Assembly (NCBI GenBank): GCA_021613335.1
Contig: JAJTWR010000005.1
Coordinates: forward strand, 622,501-686,500
Direction of reading: 5' to 3'
DNA: 64,000 nt
Source: Whitmania pigra
Taxonomy: Eukaryota > Annelida > Clitellata > Hirudinida > Haemopidae
Shown here: positions 24,301 through 46,385 of the stretch, one piece after another
How the letters are laid out: the number at the start of each line of letters is the position of its first letter
Numbering within the stretch: the first letter of the stretch is position 1
Program-made: the position numbers and the translations under genes
Notes under the pieces: generated by a model
The model's input: only the letters and a program-made list of their open reading frames with translations
Databases searched by the model: none
Told to the model about the DNA's origin: nothing

Positions 24301-26149
24301 ATTATTTTTTACAGATGTCTAATTATATTTCGTAATCTAACTCATGCAACATCCTCATAACAAATTTTAATAAATTAGACATTATATTTGTGGTTTTTTA
24401 CACGCTCAATGCATTCATAGGCTAGGACAAATTAATACCAACAATAACACATGCAGTAACACATGATTCTAAATTTATTAACTAACTAAATAAAACTATA
24501 AAATTAATAATTGATTCCATTGTCATTCTTCCATGCAGAGGGCAGCCCTGAACACGCAGAACCTGACGAGGGTCTGCCTTGAGAGCTTCCTTAAGTGGAA
24601 GGAGCAGAAGGTAAATGTTTCATGATAAAATCATTCGATCGTTCGTCCGGGCCAGGTTTTGAATTCAAGGCCTCCGGGCATCTACTTGTTATTTTAAACT
24701 TTGCATGCAATTGGTTTCTGTCGTGTTTTTCCTTGCTAATATTCAATTGATTGAAAGCTTTAGTGATTGTCTTTAATGATGGTGATTACTTTCATTACAT
24801 TATAATGCATATTAAATCATTTTTCTTAAAATATTCTCAGAAACAAGAGAAGATTAAGAATGCCATGGCTGCTACTGAGAAAAAGAAAACCAACTTTGCT
24901 GCTGGAAAGATGCTGGGAGTTAGTTTCACTTTTGGTTCTTTCTTTCTTTTTTTGTCTGTCAAATTATGTGTCTCACTTCTAGCCATATTTAATTTAAGTT
25001 GAATTCTCTCAATAATATCTTCATGTGCAAAAAGTTGTTTGGTTTAAGATGTTTAGTTCATGAAACTGCTAATAATGGTCAGACTAATGAATTGCATGCT
25101 GTCAGACAGACAAAAGCTGTGGTTTTGGAGAAATTATCTCCTGCCATTAGAGATACCTGAATGCAACCTATATCTTAATTTGTAGATCATTTTAGAAATT
25201 ATAATAAATAAATAAATCACAAATTCTTTTCAGATCAGCGGCAGAGAGCTGTTTGAGTTCAACCCCGATCTCATCAGGGGTGACGACGACGAAGCAGACG
25301 AGGGATCCATGTACAACGACAGGGAGGAAGAGGATGAAGAGGTAAACATTTAGTTAATTATTAATCATTATAACTTATTAACCTCATTGCGTGACTTATT
25401 ATATTAAATGTCGTTATTAATATGGTTATATAGAGAGCATGGTTGCTATTCTTAATTAAGTTTACCTACCTTTGTCATCCATTATGAATAATGCTATTCA
25501 ACCAATAATATCATATTAATCTTATTCAACCAACATTACTAACAGGTCCAAAATGAAGTTGTTAGGGAGATTGGCTTTGACACTTTCGCGGAATCTGGTC
25601 AGGATTACATTGAGCTACCACAGCAGTCTCGACTTCTCCAAGCTCCGACATCAAATGGTTGGTTCGGTTTAACCTTGGTCGTCATCAGGATGACACTATT
25701 CGGGTGTTACGAATGACATGAACATTGAGCAACGATTCGCTTTTAACCGAAAGTAATTGACATGTAATCAACTCCAGAGAATTGGATCAGCTAACGCACA
25801 ATATGCACATTAATAATATTGATTTTATTTTTAATGATGAAAAAATGCCACAGTCTCTATGATGACCATATACGAGTAATAATATAATAAATTAGTTGAC
25901 TACATGATATCAACATTAAACATCACATCACAACATAAGTACTTCGTCAAGCCATTATAACACCTCCGACTCTTTCATTAAGGCCCGTGTCAAGTCAACG
26001 GCAAAGAAGATGATTCCGACAGCGAAGAAGTCGCCGGTGCCACAGGAAATGCCCCCGAAATCGATGAACCGATCGACGAAAACCTCTTTGACGGTGAGGA
26101 TCTGGACGTGGTCGACGAGGAACTGGGAAATCTCAACATAGAAGGATGA
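21365..26149 (+). CDS. ZC3H15: ZC3H15 (DFRP1), CCCH zinc-finger partner of the DRG1 GTPase, 12 exons
   Basis: Exons: 21365-21430, 21590-21691, 22584-22698, 22960-23103, 23430-23521, 23983-24085, 24169-24245, 24539-24610, 24841-24918, 25234-25341, 25546-25657, 25983-26149. Phases all agree and give 411 residues, close to the remembered 426 of the human protein. The Lys-rich start MPPKKQ and [11 protein letters not shown] lead to two CCCH fingers. Finger 1, near residues 101-119, is [19 protein letters not shown]. Finger 2, near 174-203, has [16 protein letters not shown]. The C-terminal DFRP region ([13 protein letters not shown]) is followed by an acidic tail ending [13 protein letters not shown]1 binds and stabilises DRG1, which acts in translation. 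AATAAA lies at 26276-26281. The gene looks intact; introns hold SINE insertions. Confidence 0.95.
22034..22207 (-). mobile_element. tRNA-derived SINE in ZC3H15 intron 2
   Basis: Read on the minus strand, it starts at a tRNA-like head. Box A (TAGCCGAATGGGTTA, 22183-22197) resembles tRNA-Ser or tRNA-Leu, and box B (GTTCGAAACCC, 22128-22138) is 45 bp further on. A body and a tail with two GCGCTATATAAATG-like motifs follow. This is the arrangement of a Pol III-transcribed tRNA-derived SINE. Confidence 0.75.
23576..23750 (-). mobile_element. Diverged SINE copy in ZC3H15 intron 5
   Basis: On the minus strand a tRNA-like box A (TTAGCTCAGAGGGCAGCA, 23725-23742) is followed by CAACAGTC and a CTTGCACTGCC segment. 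These match the layout of the SINE at 22034-22207. Box B is eroded. A TATTTG repeat forms the tail. Confidence 0.5.
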
Positions 26150-27531
26150 CGTCCGTCATGTCAGTAGATTCAAAAATAGGTCTTCATCTCTTTATCGAGG
26201 TGACTAAAAGGAGGCATCTGCTTTTTCTGGGGATGTTACATTGTGATGTGATTGGAGTGACATGCCCGATCGTTTAATAAAATTTTCGGCATTGTAGTTG
26301 TTATCACAGGCTCAGTGGCCGGGAGATAAAGCATTGTGTCACAAGTGCTGTAGTTGCTTTATCATAAGTTGATGTTATCATAGTAGATAGGATTATGTAT
26401 TTAGATTTATTTTAGGTCAAAAAATACACACGTTTGTTTAACACAAAAAAAAGTGGGGAGAATAGGAATGCAATCAATAAAATAACACGCTTAAAACAAT
26501 TAATCATCCTGACGCAGAAGCTTTCAAATTTATGTGAAAAACCCATCTTCCATCTGACTATGTAAGTCTTGTGATGAAGTGATGAAGACTCCACACGTAC
26601 GAGAGAGTCAATCATTCTACAGGTTGACCAATCAAAGTTATGCTCGGAAAACTAGGCCACGATGGCGCTGTAGAAAGAACAATCTTCCAGAAAAACCGAG
26701 TGATGGTGGCACATTTCATGCTCGTGAGCCACTGGGTAAAGTGATCGATTTAATAATAGTAATAATAATAATAATAACGATGATGGTGACGAGTCTGAAC
26801 AACATCAGTGAGACGAGGATACGGCAAGAAGTGGAAAAGAAAGTCAGTTCGGGTCACATAGAACTTAGATGACATGAATCCATTTTAGTACGCGACCGAC
26901 CGAAAGATCACATTTATTCACAATGCAAGACTTCCACTACAATCTCTCAGAGTCAAAGTGCTAAGGAAAAGTGGACACTGACATGCTTAGGGATGCTGAT
27001 GCAAGATGGATCTCAGAACTCTGATAAATTAGGCCAAGTCAGCGCTATGACCCAGATCGGAAAAAAAAGGATGTGGTAGCGAGTATTTGAATAAAATCAT
27101 AGGCAACTCAATAGCACAAATTTCATCACTTTGTCAGGTGTTAGCAGTTGAAAACACCCAACATCATCATCATCATCACCACCATCATCACCATTCAAGG
27201 ATAGCAGTTCATCAAAGCCAACCACTGATGTGTTACTCAGTTCGACATTAAAATGAAAACATAAAACCAAGCCGCGTTAATGTAGTAATGTTAACCAAGC
27301 AGAATCGAAAAAGAAATAATTAAAAAAAAATGATGAAATTAATAATTAACAATCAAGATAAATGCAGGTCATGAAGGCGGATAATAAAAATAAATAACTG
27401 GTTAATTTTGCAATTTAAGATCTTCTTTTATTTAATCAGGCAAAAGGAGCTCGATGCTCTCAGGCAGAAATAAATCAAACAGTGCAAATGCATAGGAACA
27501 CCTGTCTTTTACAACTGCATCCATAAAGGAC

Positions 27532-27568
<37 letters not shown>

Positions 27569-28077
27569 GTAATAATATTGCCAATAATAATAATAATTAA
27601 GGTGACAAACACGTCAACAAATAATAACAGTCAGCTCAATTCGGATGGAACGACACTTGCATCGGATAAGAAAAGCAATGCGACTCAAGCGATAAAAACA
27701 AAGATCAGGTTAAAAGTGAATCTAATGATAATTCCGGTGATGATGACGATGACGGACAATATGAGAAGCAGCAGATTCCCAAGGAAAGATGGACCAATGG
27801 TAATGATTATGATGGTTTAGCAACTCTCTTTCAAAACTTCACGGGTCCAACAGAATCATCCCAGACGCTCCGTTTGAATATCAGCGATTCAATGAAAGAT
27901 GAAGACTGTAAATTAAGAGAATTTCCAGTTATTTTCCATGGTGAGGTATTCAGACTCATCTGCTCCATGCTTCCACACCGAACACCCAGAATCTCTTCTT
28001 TCAAGACTTGGAATTAAGTAGAAATTCAGACCTCAGACCTCAATTCAGACCTCAGTGACTGGAATGGAGCCCCAGGG
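26150..28077. other. Intergenic between ZC3H15 and BTBD10 (tail-to-tail)
   Basis: It contains the ZC3H15 3'UTR and, on the minus strand, probably the BTBD10 3'UTR (a TTTATT at 27427-27432 would be its polyadenylation signal). An AAT microsatellite lies near 27530-27597. Open frames at 26579-26872 and 27578-27820 resemble nothing I know and were not called. Confidence 0.4.
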
Positions 28078-34526
<6,449 letters not shown>

Positions 34527-34814
34527 TAACTCATTCGATAACGAATGAAACTATTACAGGTTAACTTATTGCGTACTCTAATTCCCTTCTTACAATAGAA
34601 AAGTTTTATTTTCAGCAGAGTTACTTTAATTCCTAAATTTCGTTTTATTTGAATCATAAAGTTAAGCTTGATGCCAACTGTTTTAAGGATGTCTGAAGGC
34701 TATAAGCTACTTACTTTTAAAAAATTAATCGTATTTCCTGAAACGTTGAGAGCTCTGGGGGTCTATATCTTGTTCAAACAGTATCCAAACTCAACACGGA
34801 GAATAGAATAAACA

Positions 34815-34823
34815 AAATATCCG
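34815..34823. repeat. Left 9-bp target-site duplication (AAATATCCG)
   Basis: The 9-mer AAATATCCG lies directly outside the left end of the element at 34824-39564. An identical copy lies directly outside the right end. Confidence 0.9.
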
Positions 34824-35315
34824 ACTGGAGTAATCGCAGTTTAATATCTATACAGACATTCCTTAGTAAACAAAGATAAACCACGCCCCCCTATTATAAT
34901 AATAAATTATGTATATGTTGAAATAAAATAAAACGAATTATTTCAACACAAAACGTTGTTTAATTATTAAAAAATTAGTGAAAATTTATAATATATATGT
35001 ATTTAGAATATCTGTGTCACTTAAGATAGTTACACATAATGAATGTCGCTTTTGTTAAACATTCAAAATGCTATTCCAAAATTAAATTTAATATACTTTT
35101 AACCGTATATATATAAATATTTTAATTTGACAAAATTGTTTCAAGTTATAAATATATTTTATATGCTCCCAATATCAATATGTACTCGGAGAGCTATAAA
35201 GGGATTTTTAACCGGGCTAATTAATGAACATTAACAAAAGACAAATAACACACAAAAACAGGTTATTTAAACTACACATATAAATGATGCAAGTGTTGAA
35301 ATAATATTGAGCGTC

Positions 35316-35800
35316 TATAGCCCATCAATATCCATATTGAGAGCTAAAAATAGATTCTGAATATCAAGACTCTTTAAGCCATATAGATAATGAGGCTAGC
35401 TTGTCAAGCGTTGAACTAATATTATAATGAGTGCCTCTTTCCTATAGCCCACCAATATCCATATTGAGAGCTAAAAATAGATTCTGAATATCAAGACTCT
35501 TTAAGCCATACAGATAATGAGGCTAGCTTGTCAAGCGTTGAACTAATATTATAATGAGTGCCTCTTTCCTATAGCCCACCAATATCCATATGGCGAGCTA
35601 AAAATAGATTCTGAATATCAAGACTCTTTAAGCCATATAGATAATGAGGCTAGCTTGTCAAGCGTTGAACCAATATTATAATGAGTGCCTCTTTCCTATA
35701 GCCCACCAATATCCATATTGAGAGCTATAAATAGATTCTGAATATCAAGACTCTTTACGCTATACAGATAATGAGGCTAGCTTGAACCAATATTGTAAGT
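35316..35800 (+). repeat. Left 127-bp tandem array of the foldback element
   Basis: The marker TATAGCCCA recurs at 35316, 35443, 35570 and 35697, exactly 127 bp apart. Each unit contains AATATCCATATTGAGAGC and GATAATGAGGCTAGC. The innermost unit carries TTTACGCTATACAG, whose mirror image occurs in the innermost unit of the right array. Confidence 0.9.
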
Positions 35801-36559
35801 CTAAGGTTTACTTCTGAAGAAATTTAATTTATCTTTCTCACAATACTAATCTATTTGTCATCAGACACTTATTTTTCAAGTTATTTGCGCTTAACAGCTT
35901 TGATTCAAATTCGTTTTGTTTTTATGCTACAAACTTGACAGCAGGGTTGTGTTGTTACTATACTAATCATTTTGACAGGAATTATATCCCTTGGGATACA
36001 ATGTATATTTTTTTGTTTCTTGTTCAGAATTTTTAAATAAACGAATTCAAACAACTAAAAACAATACAAAAATCTTCGGTGAATCAACAAAAGACAAATA
36101 AAAATTACATTATTGGTTACAAATTTTAATGAACTGCAACAATTGGATTCTTGAAACAAAAATAATTGCTTATTCATTGAAGTAAGTTCTTAGGAAATGT
36201 TTGGGTTGGCAAAAAATGCCTTCGTCCGTAAAATAGCGGACGTTTGCGGAGGAAGGCGATGGGAGACAAAATCTGCAATTTTTACGGACGTCTTTTATAG
36301 ACGCCTCCTGCAATATACCTATGATAACTTTCCACGTATACATAAAATCCTTTGTATAAAGTTATAAGCAGACATTGTTTTTATAAGCTCTTAGTTATGC
36401 AATGGACTTTCATCAAATAAATAAATATGAGCGCCGCATGCTGATTGGCTCTCGCTACAACTGCTCCGACAACTTGTTATTTGGTTACTCTAACATGGCT
36501 CTTTGTAAGTGGTTTTTTATATGAAACCATTTAAAATGTCTGATGACGTCATTTTGGAG

Positions 36560-36735
36560 ATGACTAGGACCAGGTACGTTGTCCCCCGACTTTAGACCAG
36601 ATGGAAAAAACATCATCTTGTCATGATTTATGAGGGTTTGGCCTCGTGACTTTTGGCTAGAAGCAAATAAAGGCCTCCTCAGATTGTGCGAGGGTTTGTC
36701 CGCTAAAAAAGCTGAAATGACTAGGATGTGTTGTT
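36560..36735 (+). repeat. Dispersed repeat, copy 2, inside the foldback element
   Basis: It shares ordered blocks with 20398-20575 (TTTAGAC, TTTATGAGGGTTTG, TTTTGGCTAGAAG, CTCAG, AAATGAC). It lies in the central part of the foldback element, so it was either inserted into it or captured by it. Confidence 0.6.
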
Positions 36736-38344
36736 GCAAATTCCAATAGTAATGAAAATAACAGTAATAATGAGTAACATCATCCACAAGTATGGATGTG
36801 TTCATTTCTTTCTGATTTGATCTGTCATTCATCAACTAGTCATTTAATTGCTTTGACCATACCTCCTTTAATGAATGGGTTGTTCAAGGCTGATATTTTT
36901 TTGTCGGTTGAATAATACTAGTTATTATTTACATCGTTTTAATAATTTTTTGTTTTGTAGTTAATAATAATAAATTGCATCAACTAACGATTTTGAGTTT
37001 AGGCTACGATTCCTTTTTAATTATGCGGAACGAATAAACGCATTTCAAAGAAATCTTGGAAAAAGTAGGTTTGCTGTCACGGAAAGCTTTTCTTGTTTTA
37101 AAGTCTTTTATGTTAAAAATAATGTATACAATAAACTATATAAAATGTTGAAATTTAGCTTTTAACCAATAATAACCCAGTTATTTCGGTATTTATTAGA
37201 ATTAATAAAAAAAAATAATAATTAGTAATTAATAATTAATGTTTTATTAGATTCTATTATTCTACGTTATGTTTTAAAAATTTTATTATTTTTATTACAC
37301 ACCAGATTATGAAAAATGTCACTAAGATTTACATTACCCACTAGTAGATTTGGAATCTCAGGTCGTGCATGTTTCTCGATTGACTACTTTATGGTGAATA
37401 TCTCTCAAACTAATTTGAATTGGAAGGTCAAACTTCAGATTATGGAAGAAAACTTCATTTTCTAACATGCTTAAAAGAATGGGTTCTCTAAAATTGGTTG
37501 AAGTCGAGATTTTAGGCACTTGTATGTGCTGCAGAACATTTATTATATCTTTCTTAATATAAAGTTCAAACGTTTTTTTCTATGATTATAATGTTAGTTA
37601 GATTGTAATTACCTATTTTAATTTTATAAAGTGATTCTTAAACGAAAATGAATGTTTGTTTTAAACACGTTTTTATTAATATCTTGCTAAATATATGTAG
37701 TTAGAAATTCAACTTCAGACATGTTTGTCTCCAAGTCATGGGTGATATTTAATTTTAGTACTTGTACTTTAGAATGTATTATTGAAAGGATTTGAATGCA
37801 ATTTTACCCTAATATATTCATTTCAATATTGTTCACTTTTAAACACACTATACTTTCTATCGCCTATTGATTAGATAAGCTCAACGTAATCGATCTGACA
37901 AGAAAGATTTAAAGATATAGATTTAATTCTTAGCACGGAATATATGCATTAAAAAATAAAACCTTGGTCTAATCGTAAGTAGACCTTAGGACAAGGGGTC
38001 ATTCAAAAAAGCTCGCAAGTGGGGGGGCTTCAAAAGCATACTAAGAATACTGAGAGGGGAGGGCAATTGCTTTTTGCGAAATAAAAACGAAATAATTTAT
38101 ATTTTTATTGATTTTATTTTTATTTCTTAAATATAATTTTATTGATAATTTTGGGACCGTCCATAAAATATGTCACGCTCGAGGGGGAGGGGGTAAACCT
38201 CTATGTAACGTGACACAAATTAAAAATTAAAGTTAAGGTTTTTTGCGGACATCTTTTGTTGACGACCCCCAATGAAAAAAGCGTCCTCAAATTCAAATTT
38301 TGTGTTTCCCTGCGCCCCAATAGAGATCTGCCGTCATAACTCTG

Positions 38345-39072
38345 CTCATTGTAATATTAATTCAACATTAGCCACATTATCTGTATAGCGTAAAGAGTCT
38401 TGATATTCAGAATCTATTTTTAGCTCTCAATATGGATATTGGTGGGCTATAGGAAAGAGGCACTCATTATAATATTGGTTCAACGCTTGACAAGCTAGCC
38501 TCATTATCTATATGGCTTAAAGAGTCTTGATATTCAGAATCTATTTTTAGCTCTCAATATGGATATTGGTGGGCTATGGAAAAGGACCGCTCATTATAAT
38601 ATTAATATTACACTAGCCTCATTATCTATATGGCTTAAAGAGTCTTGATATTCAGAATCTATTTTTAGCTCTCAATATGGATATTGGTGGGCTATAGGAA
38701 AGAGGCACTCATTATAATATTGGTTCAACGCTTGACAAGCTAGCCTCATTATCTGTATGGCTTAAAGAGTCTTGATATTCAGAATCTATTTTTAGCTCTC
38801 AATATGGATATTGGTGGGCTATAGGAAAGAGGCACTCATTATAATATTGGTTCAACGCTTGACAAGCTAGCCTCATTATCTATATGGCTTAAAGAGTCTT
38901 GATATTCAGAATCTATTTTTAGCTCTCAATATGGATATTGGTGGGCTATGGAAAAGGACCGCTCATTATAATATTAATATTACACTAGCTAGCCTCATTA
39001 TCTGTATGGCTTAAAGAGTCTTGATATTCAGAATCTATTTTTAGCTCTCAATATGGATATTGATGGGCTATA
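38345..39072 (-). repeat. Right tandem array of the foldback element
   Basis: The marker GATATTCAGAATC recurs near 38402, 38528, 38647, 38773, 38900 and 39021. Most steps are 127 bp. Two are about 120 bp, where a variant linker (GGAAAAGGACCGCTC) replaces the standard one. The array is longer than the left one by two units. Confidence 0.88.
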
Positions 39073-39564
39073 GACGCTCAATATTATTTCAACACTTGCA
39101 TCATTTATATGTGTAGTTTAAATAACCTGTTTTTGTGTGTTATTTGTTCTTTTGTTAATGTTCATTAATTAGCCCGGTTAAAAATCCCTTTATAGCTCTC
39201 CGAGTACATATTGATATTGGGAGCATATAAAATATATTTATAATTTAAATCAATTTTGTTAAATTAAATATTTATATATGTACGGTTAAAAGTATATTAA
39301 ATTTAATTTTGGAATAGCATTTTGAATATTTAACAAAAGCGACATTCATTATGTGTAACTATCTTAAGTGACACAGATATTCTAAATACATATATATTAT
39401 AAATTTTCACTAATTTTTTAATAATTAAACAACGTTTTGTGTTGAAATAATTTGTTTTGTTTTATTTCAACATATACATAATTTATTATTATAATAGGGG
39501 GGCGTGGTTTATCTTTGTTTACTAAGGAATGTCTGTATAGATATTAAACTGCGATTACTCCAGT

Positions 39565-39573
39565 AAATATCCG
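39565..39573. repeat. Right 9-bp target-site duplication (AAATATCCG)
   Basis: It is identical to 34815-34823 and abuts the terminal ...CTCCAGT of the element. Confidence 0.9.
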
Positions 39574-39892
39574 TTCGTTCGATACATACGCCATAGACAA
39601 TAACATACCTACGCAATCATTTTGGCTTTCGAAAGTGCATATAAATAAGAAAATTATTTTTAAATTTATTTTACAAGTTTTTTTAAATGTTAAAATGTGA
39701 ATTAAGCATTTAATTTTATTTTGTGTTTACTTTTGCCTCTAGGTATGGTGAAGGGTATTACCACCTCGTGTGGTAACAGGCCTACTAATCACGCAATCTG
39801 GATTTATTAATTATTTTGATTTTATTTATGGAGATAATCTGATTTACAAAAAAATATTTCTTAACGAAAGATTTTGGGAGAGACTTAGAAAT

Positions 39893-44130
<4,238 letters not shown>

Positions 44131-44379
44131 TTCGAGGAGATTTTTGGAAAATTAGCATATTTTTACCGCTAGGACATTAGTCATTTTTTTAGTTTGTCTC
44201 TCTATCATGCCAAATCTTTTTTTTTTATTAAACGTCTGCTTTTATTTAGCCCTCATTCCTTTTATGAATTTGCCTGAGACTGATGTGTTTGTAATTGGCT
44301 TATTTGCATGTTCTTATGATCATGAAGTGTTTTATTGTGTCATTTTTGCTCTTATAAAATAAATATATATTTTTGCTTG

Positions 44380-44830
44380 AAAACAAATCTAAAGCCTTTT
44401 ACGTGGCTAGCTTTATTGTTGTGACACATAAGATATAACAAACTAGACTATATATGTCAAGCCAGCTTTCATACCCTCAGCAAATGAAACAAAATTAAGT
44501 TAACATTAAAAAAATTTGATAATAGCCTCTTAAACTTTGGGCCTGCTGCTTATTAATTCAGGTGATAAACCATAAATAAACGAATCCAAAACAAACTTTG
44601 AAGTATAATGCAAATGTATAATGCAAAACACTGTATTTGATAGCTCTCTTATTAAAGTCTTTGCATAATTAGACGATTAAGATGCCATAAAGGGAATAGG
44701 ATCTATCTTGAGAGGCTAGGCCATTAGGCAATTTATAGTAGGTTAAGAAGATCTAGATCTGTTGTATATTTACTTATGGATGGATGGTTTCCTTGTCTAG
44801 TTTATAATAAACTTCCCACAATTATTTATT
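44380..44830. other. Intergenic, nothing recognised
   Basis: No exon, repeat family or regulatory motif could be supported between the ligase-like gene and the dead transposase fragment. Confidence 0.4.
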
Positions 44831-44834
44831 AACG

Positions 44835-45172
44835 CGAAAAATGATTTCTCCGAGGACTTGTTCACCCATAAAACTGATGAGCTCTTCCATTATTGTAGAT
44901 GACAGATAGTTTGTGTGTCCCCTGCCGCGATTGGCTTGAGTTTCGATATGCTTTGTAAGAAAGTCGTCCTACTGGGCGATGAGTTCAAGAATACCCAAAA
45001 AGTTTCCATTACTAGGTGGTCCAATCAATTCGTTGTCACCTCTGGATGCTAAGCCACACAAGCTCGGTAATAAATTTTATGGCACTAACTACTTGTTTCA
45101 GCACTGATCTCCAGTACTGCTCTTGATTCTCGACCTGTTGTGTCAGCTCCGTATCAATTCGCCCAATTCGCT
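44835..45172 (-). pseudogene. hAT / ZMYM1-like transposase fragment, frame-broken
   Basis: On the minus strand the conceptual protein runs RIGRIDTELTQQVENQEQYW, RSVLKQVVSAIKFITEL, then a frameshift, then GDNELIGPPSNGNFLGILEL and RGRGHTNYLSSTIMEELI. This is the region shared by hAT transposases of the TTF/ZMYM1 type. A frameshift lies near 45045 and an in-frame TAG replaces a Tyr before DDFLTKHIE. No start, DNA-binding finger or C-terminal dimerisation domain is present. It is a dead fragment. Confidence 0.75.
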
Positions 45173-45179
45173 TTTAACC

Positions 45180-46385
45180 TCTTACTCGCCTGTCACCCTA
45201 TAGATAAAAAAGATTTCATTTAAATGTTAATAATATGCCAGGCATACTAATATCTGGTATAATATATGTCAGGTTCTTCCAGTGACATAGCAACTGTTTT
45301 TGCGGCTCCCATTTATCGTTAATAATCCGTTAGCAGGCTGTAAAACGACTATTAAAGAGTAACATAACCTTTTGGTCAAGCCAGCCTGTCTAATCAGTCT
45401 TGGAATTTCTTGTTCAGAATGATTATTTAGGCAACTACTCAGATAAGTAAAACAAATAACTATTGCAAGTTAAAAAGAAATACTAAAACTCACCGAGATG
45501 CTTCCGAATCCAAGTTCTTCAATATAACAATTGCGAATGAACGTAGTTCCAGCAAGTGTATGGAAGCAGAATGCACCAACAATATGCTTTGGTCTCGGAG
45601 TAGTTCCTTGTATAATCTTATTATCAGAAGAAATCACTGGACGATCTGAGGAACAGGCGTGACTTGATGAGGCCTCGTAAGATGATTCTCTTTGACGTGT
45701 GGCTTGCATATGTAGTATATGTAATCGATGCGCTAAACCAAATGCCAAATTGAAATCTAACTCTTCAATGGACGCATTTATCAACGACTACTGACTTTGA
45801 AAAATTTATGTCATACTACACATTTAGTATCAATTTGATCAAAAGTCAATATTGATCGGAGGTCCCTCTTGGTGGGTGGTCCTGGGCACTGAGTTTATTC
45901 CTTAGGGAAGCCATCCTTGTGCTAAAGTACGTTCATTAGAAAAGGGTGTTTTTGTAATGCACCAAGCATTCGTTATTTTTAAGCCTTTTCAAATGATTAG
46001 TTTGTTAAGTCTCTTAACAAGAGCTCTTGTCCAAAATTATGACGCAAAACAATTCAAAGAATCAAAGCCTAGAGTTTTTACATCTTTAAAGCTTTCTTTG
46101 AAGTGATCGCTAATTTTAAGCATTCTTCTCTAAAGCAGTTGCTAACTTTACCTCTTATTGTTTGAAATAATGATGGCTGCACATTTCACCTTTCTAAAAA
46201 GCCGTTTTTGAAAACGCTACTTTCTTATCGTATCGTTTGATATATTTTTTAGTAAAGAAACATTTCCTTGTTAATTAGGGCTGAATAATTTATAATTCGT
46301 AGGATTTTTAATTTTCATCTAAGGCTAAAAATAACTCTTGGTCCGTGTGTTCGCTGAGCGGCTTTAGATTCCATTTACTGGAGGA
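45180..46385. other. Intergenic upstream of the phafin gene
   Basis: A minus-strand open frame at 45470-45784 (104 codons) shows no domain or splice support. The rest is AT-rich, without visible features. Confidence 0.4.

Larger units (their letters stand above)
34824..39564. mobile_element. Foldback / Mutator-like DNA transposon, 4.74 kb, non-autonomous
   Basis: The ends are perfect inverted termini (ACTGGAGTAATCGCAG at the left and its complement at the right). The arms stay highly similar for about 490 bp, then run into tandem arrays in mirrored orientation: four units at 35316-35800 and six at about 38345-39072. The spacing is 127 bp, with 119-120-bp variants on the right. A 9-bp target duplication flanks it. 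Long inverted repeats containing direct repeats plus a 9-bp duplication are the hallmark of foldback elements, and 8-11 bp duplications also mark Mutator-like elements. The 2.5-kb middle has no transposase-like frame, so the copy must move in trans. It lies about 300 bp from the start codons of two divergent genes. Confidence 0.85.

Noticed and set aside
26579..27820. Frames of 97 and 80 codons between ZC3H15 and BTBD10
   Set aside because: Low-complexity content derived in part from AAT/GAT repeats, no recognisable domain, and location in the 3' flanks of two genes.
36485..36835. Minus-strand frame of 116 codons inside the foldback element, considered as transposase
   Set aside because: It has no DDE-type motif or zinc finger and overlaps a dispersed non-coding repeat. 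It is too short for a transposase.
35316..39072. Regularly spaced repeats considered as a CRISPR array
   Set aside because: The unit is a 127-bp head-to-tail repeat without unique spacers, lies in transposon arms and is in animal DNA.
45470..45784. Minus-strand frame of 104 codons next to the dead transposase
   Set aside because: It does not match any part of hAT transposases I know and shows no exon signals.
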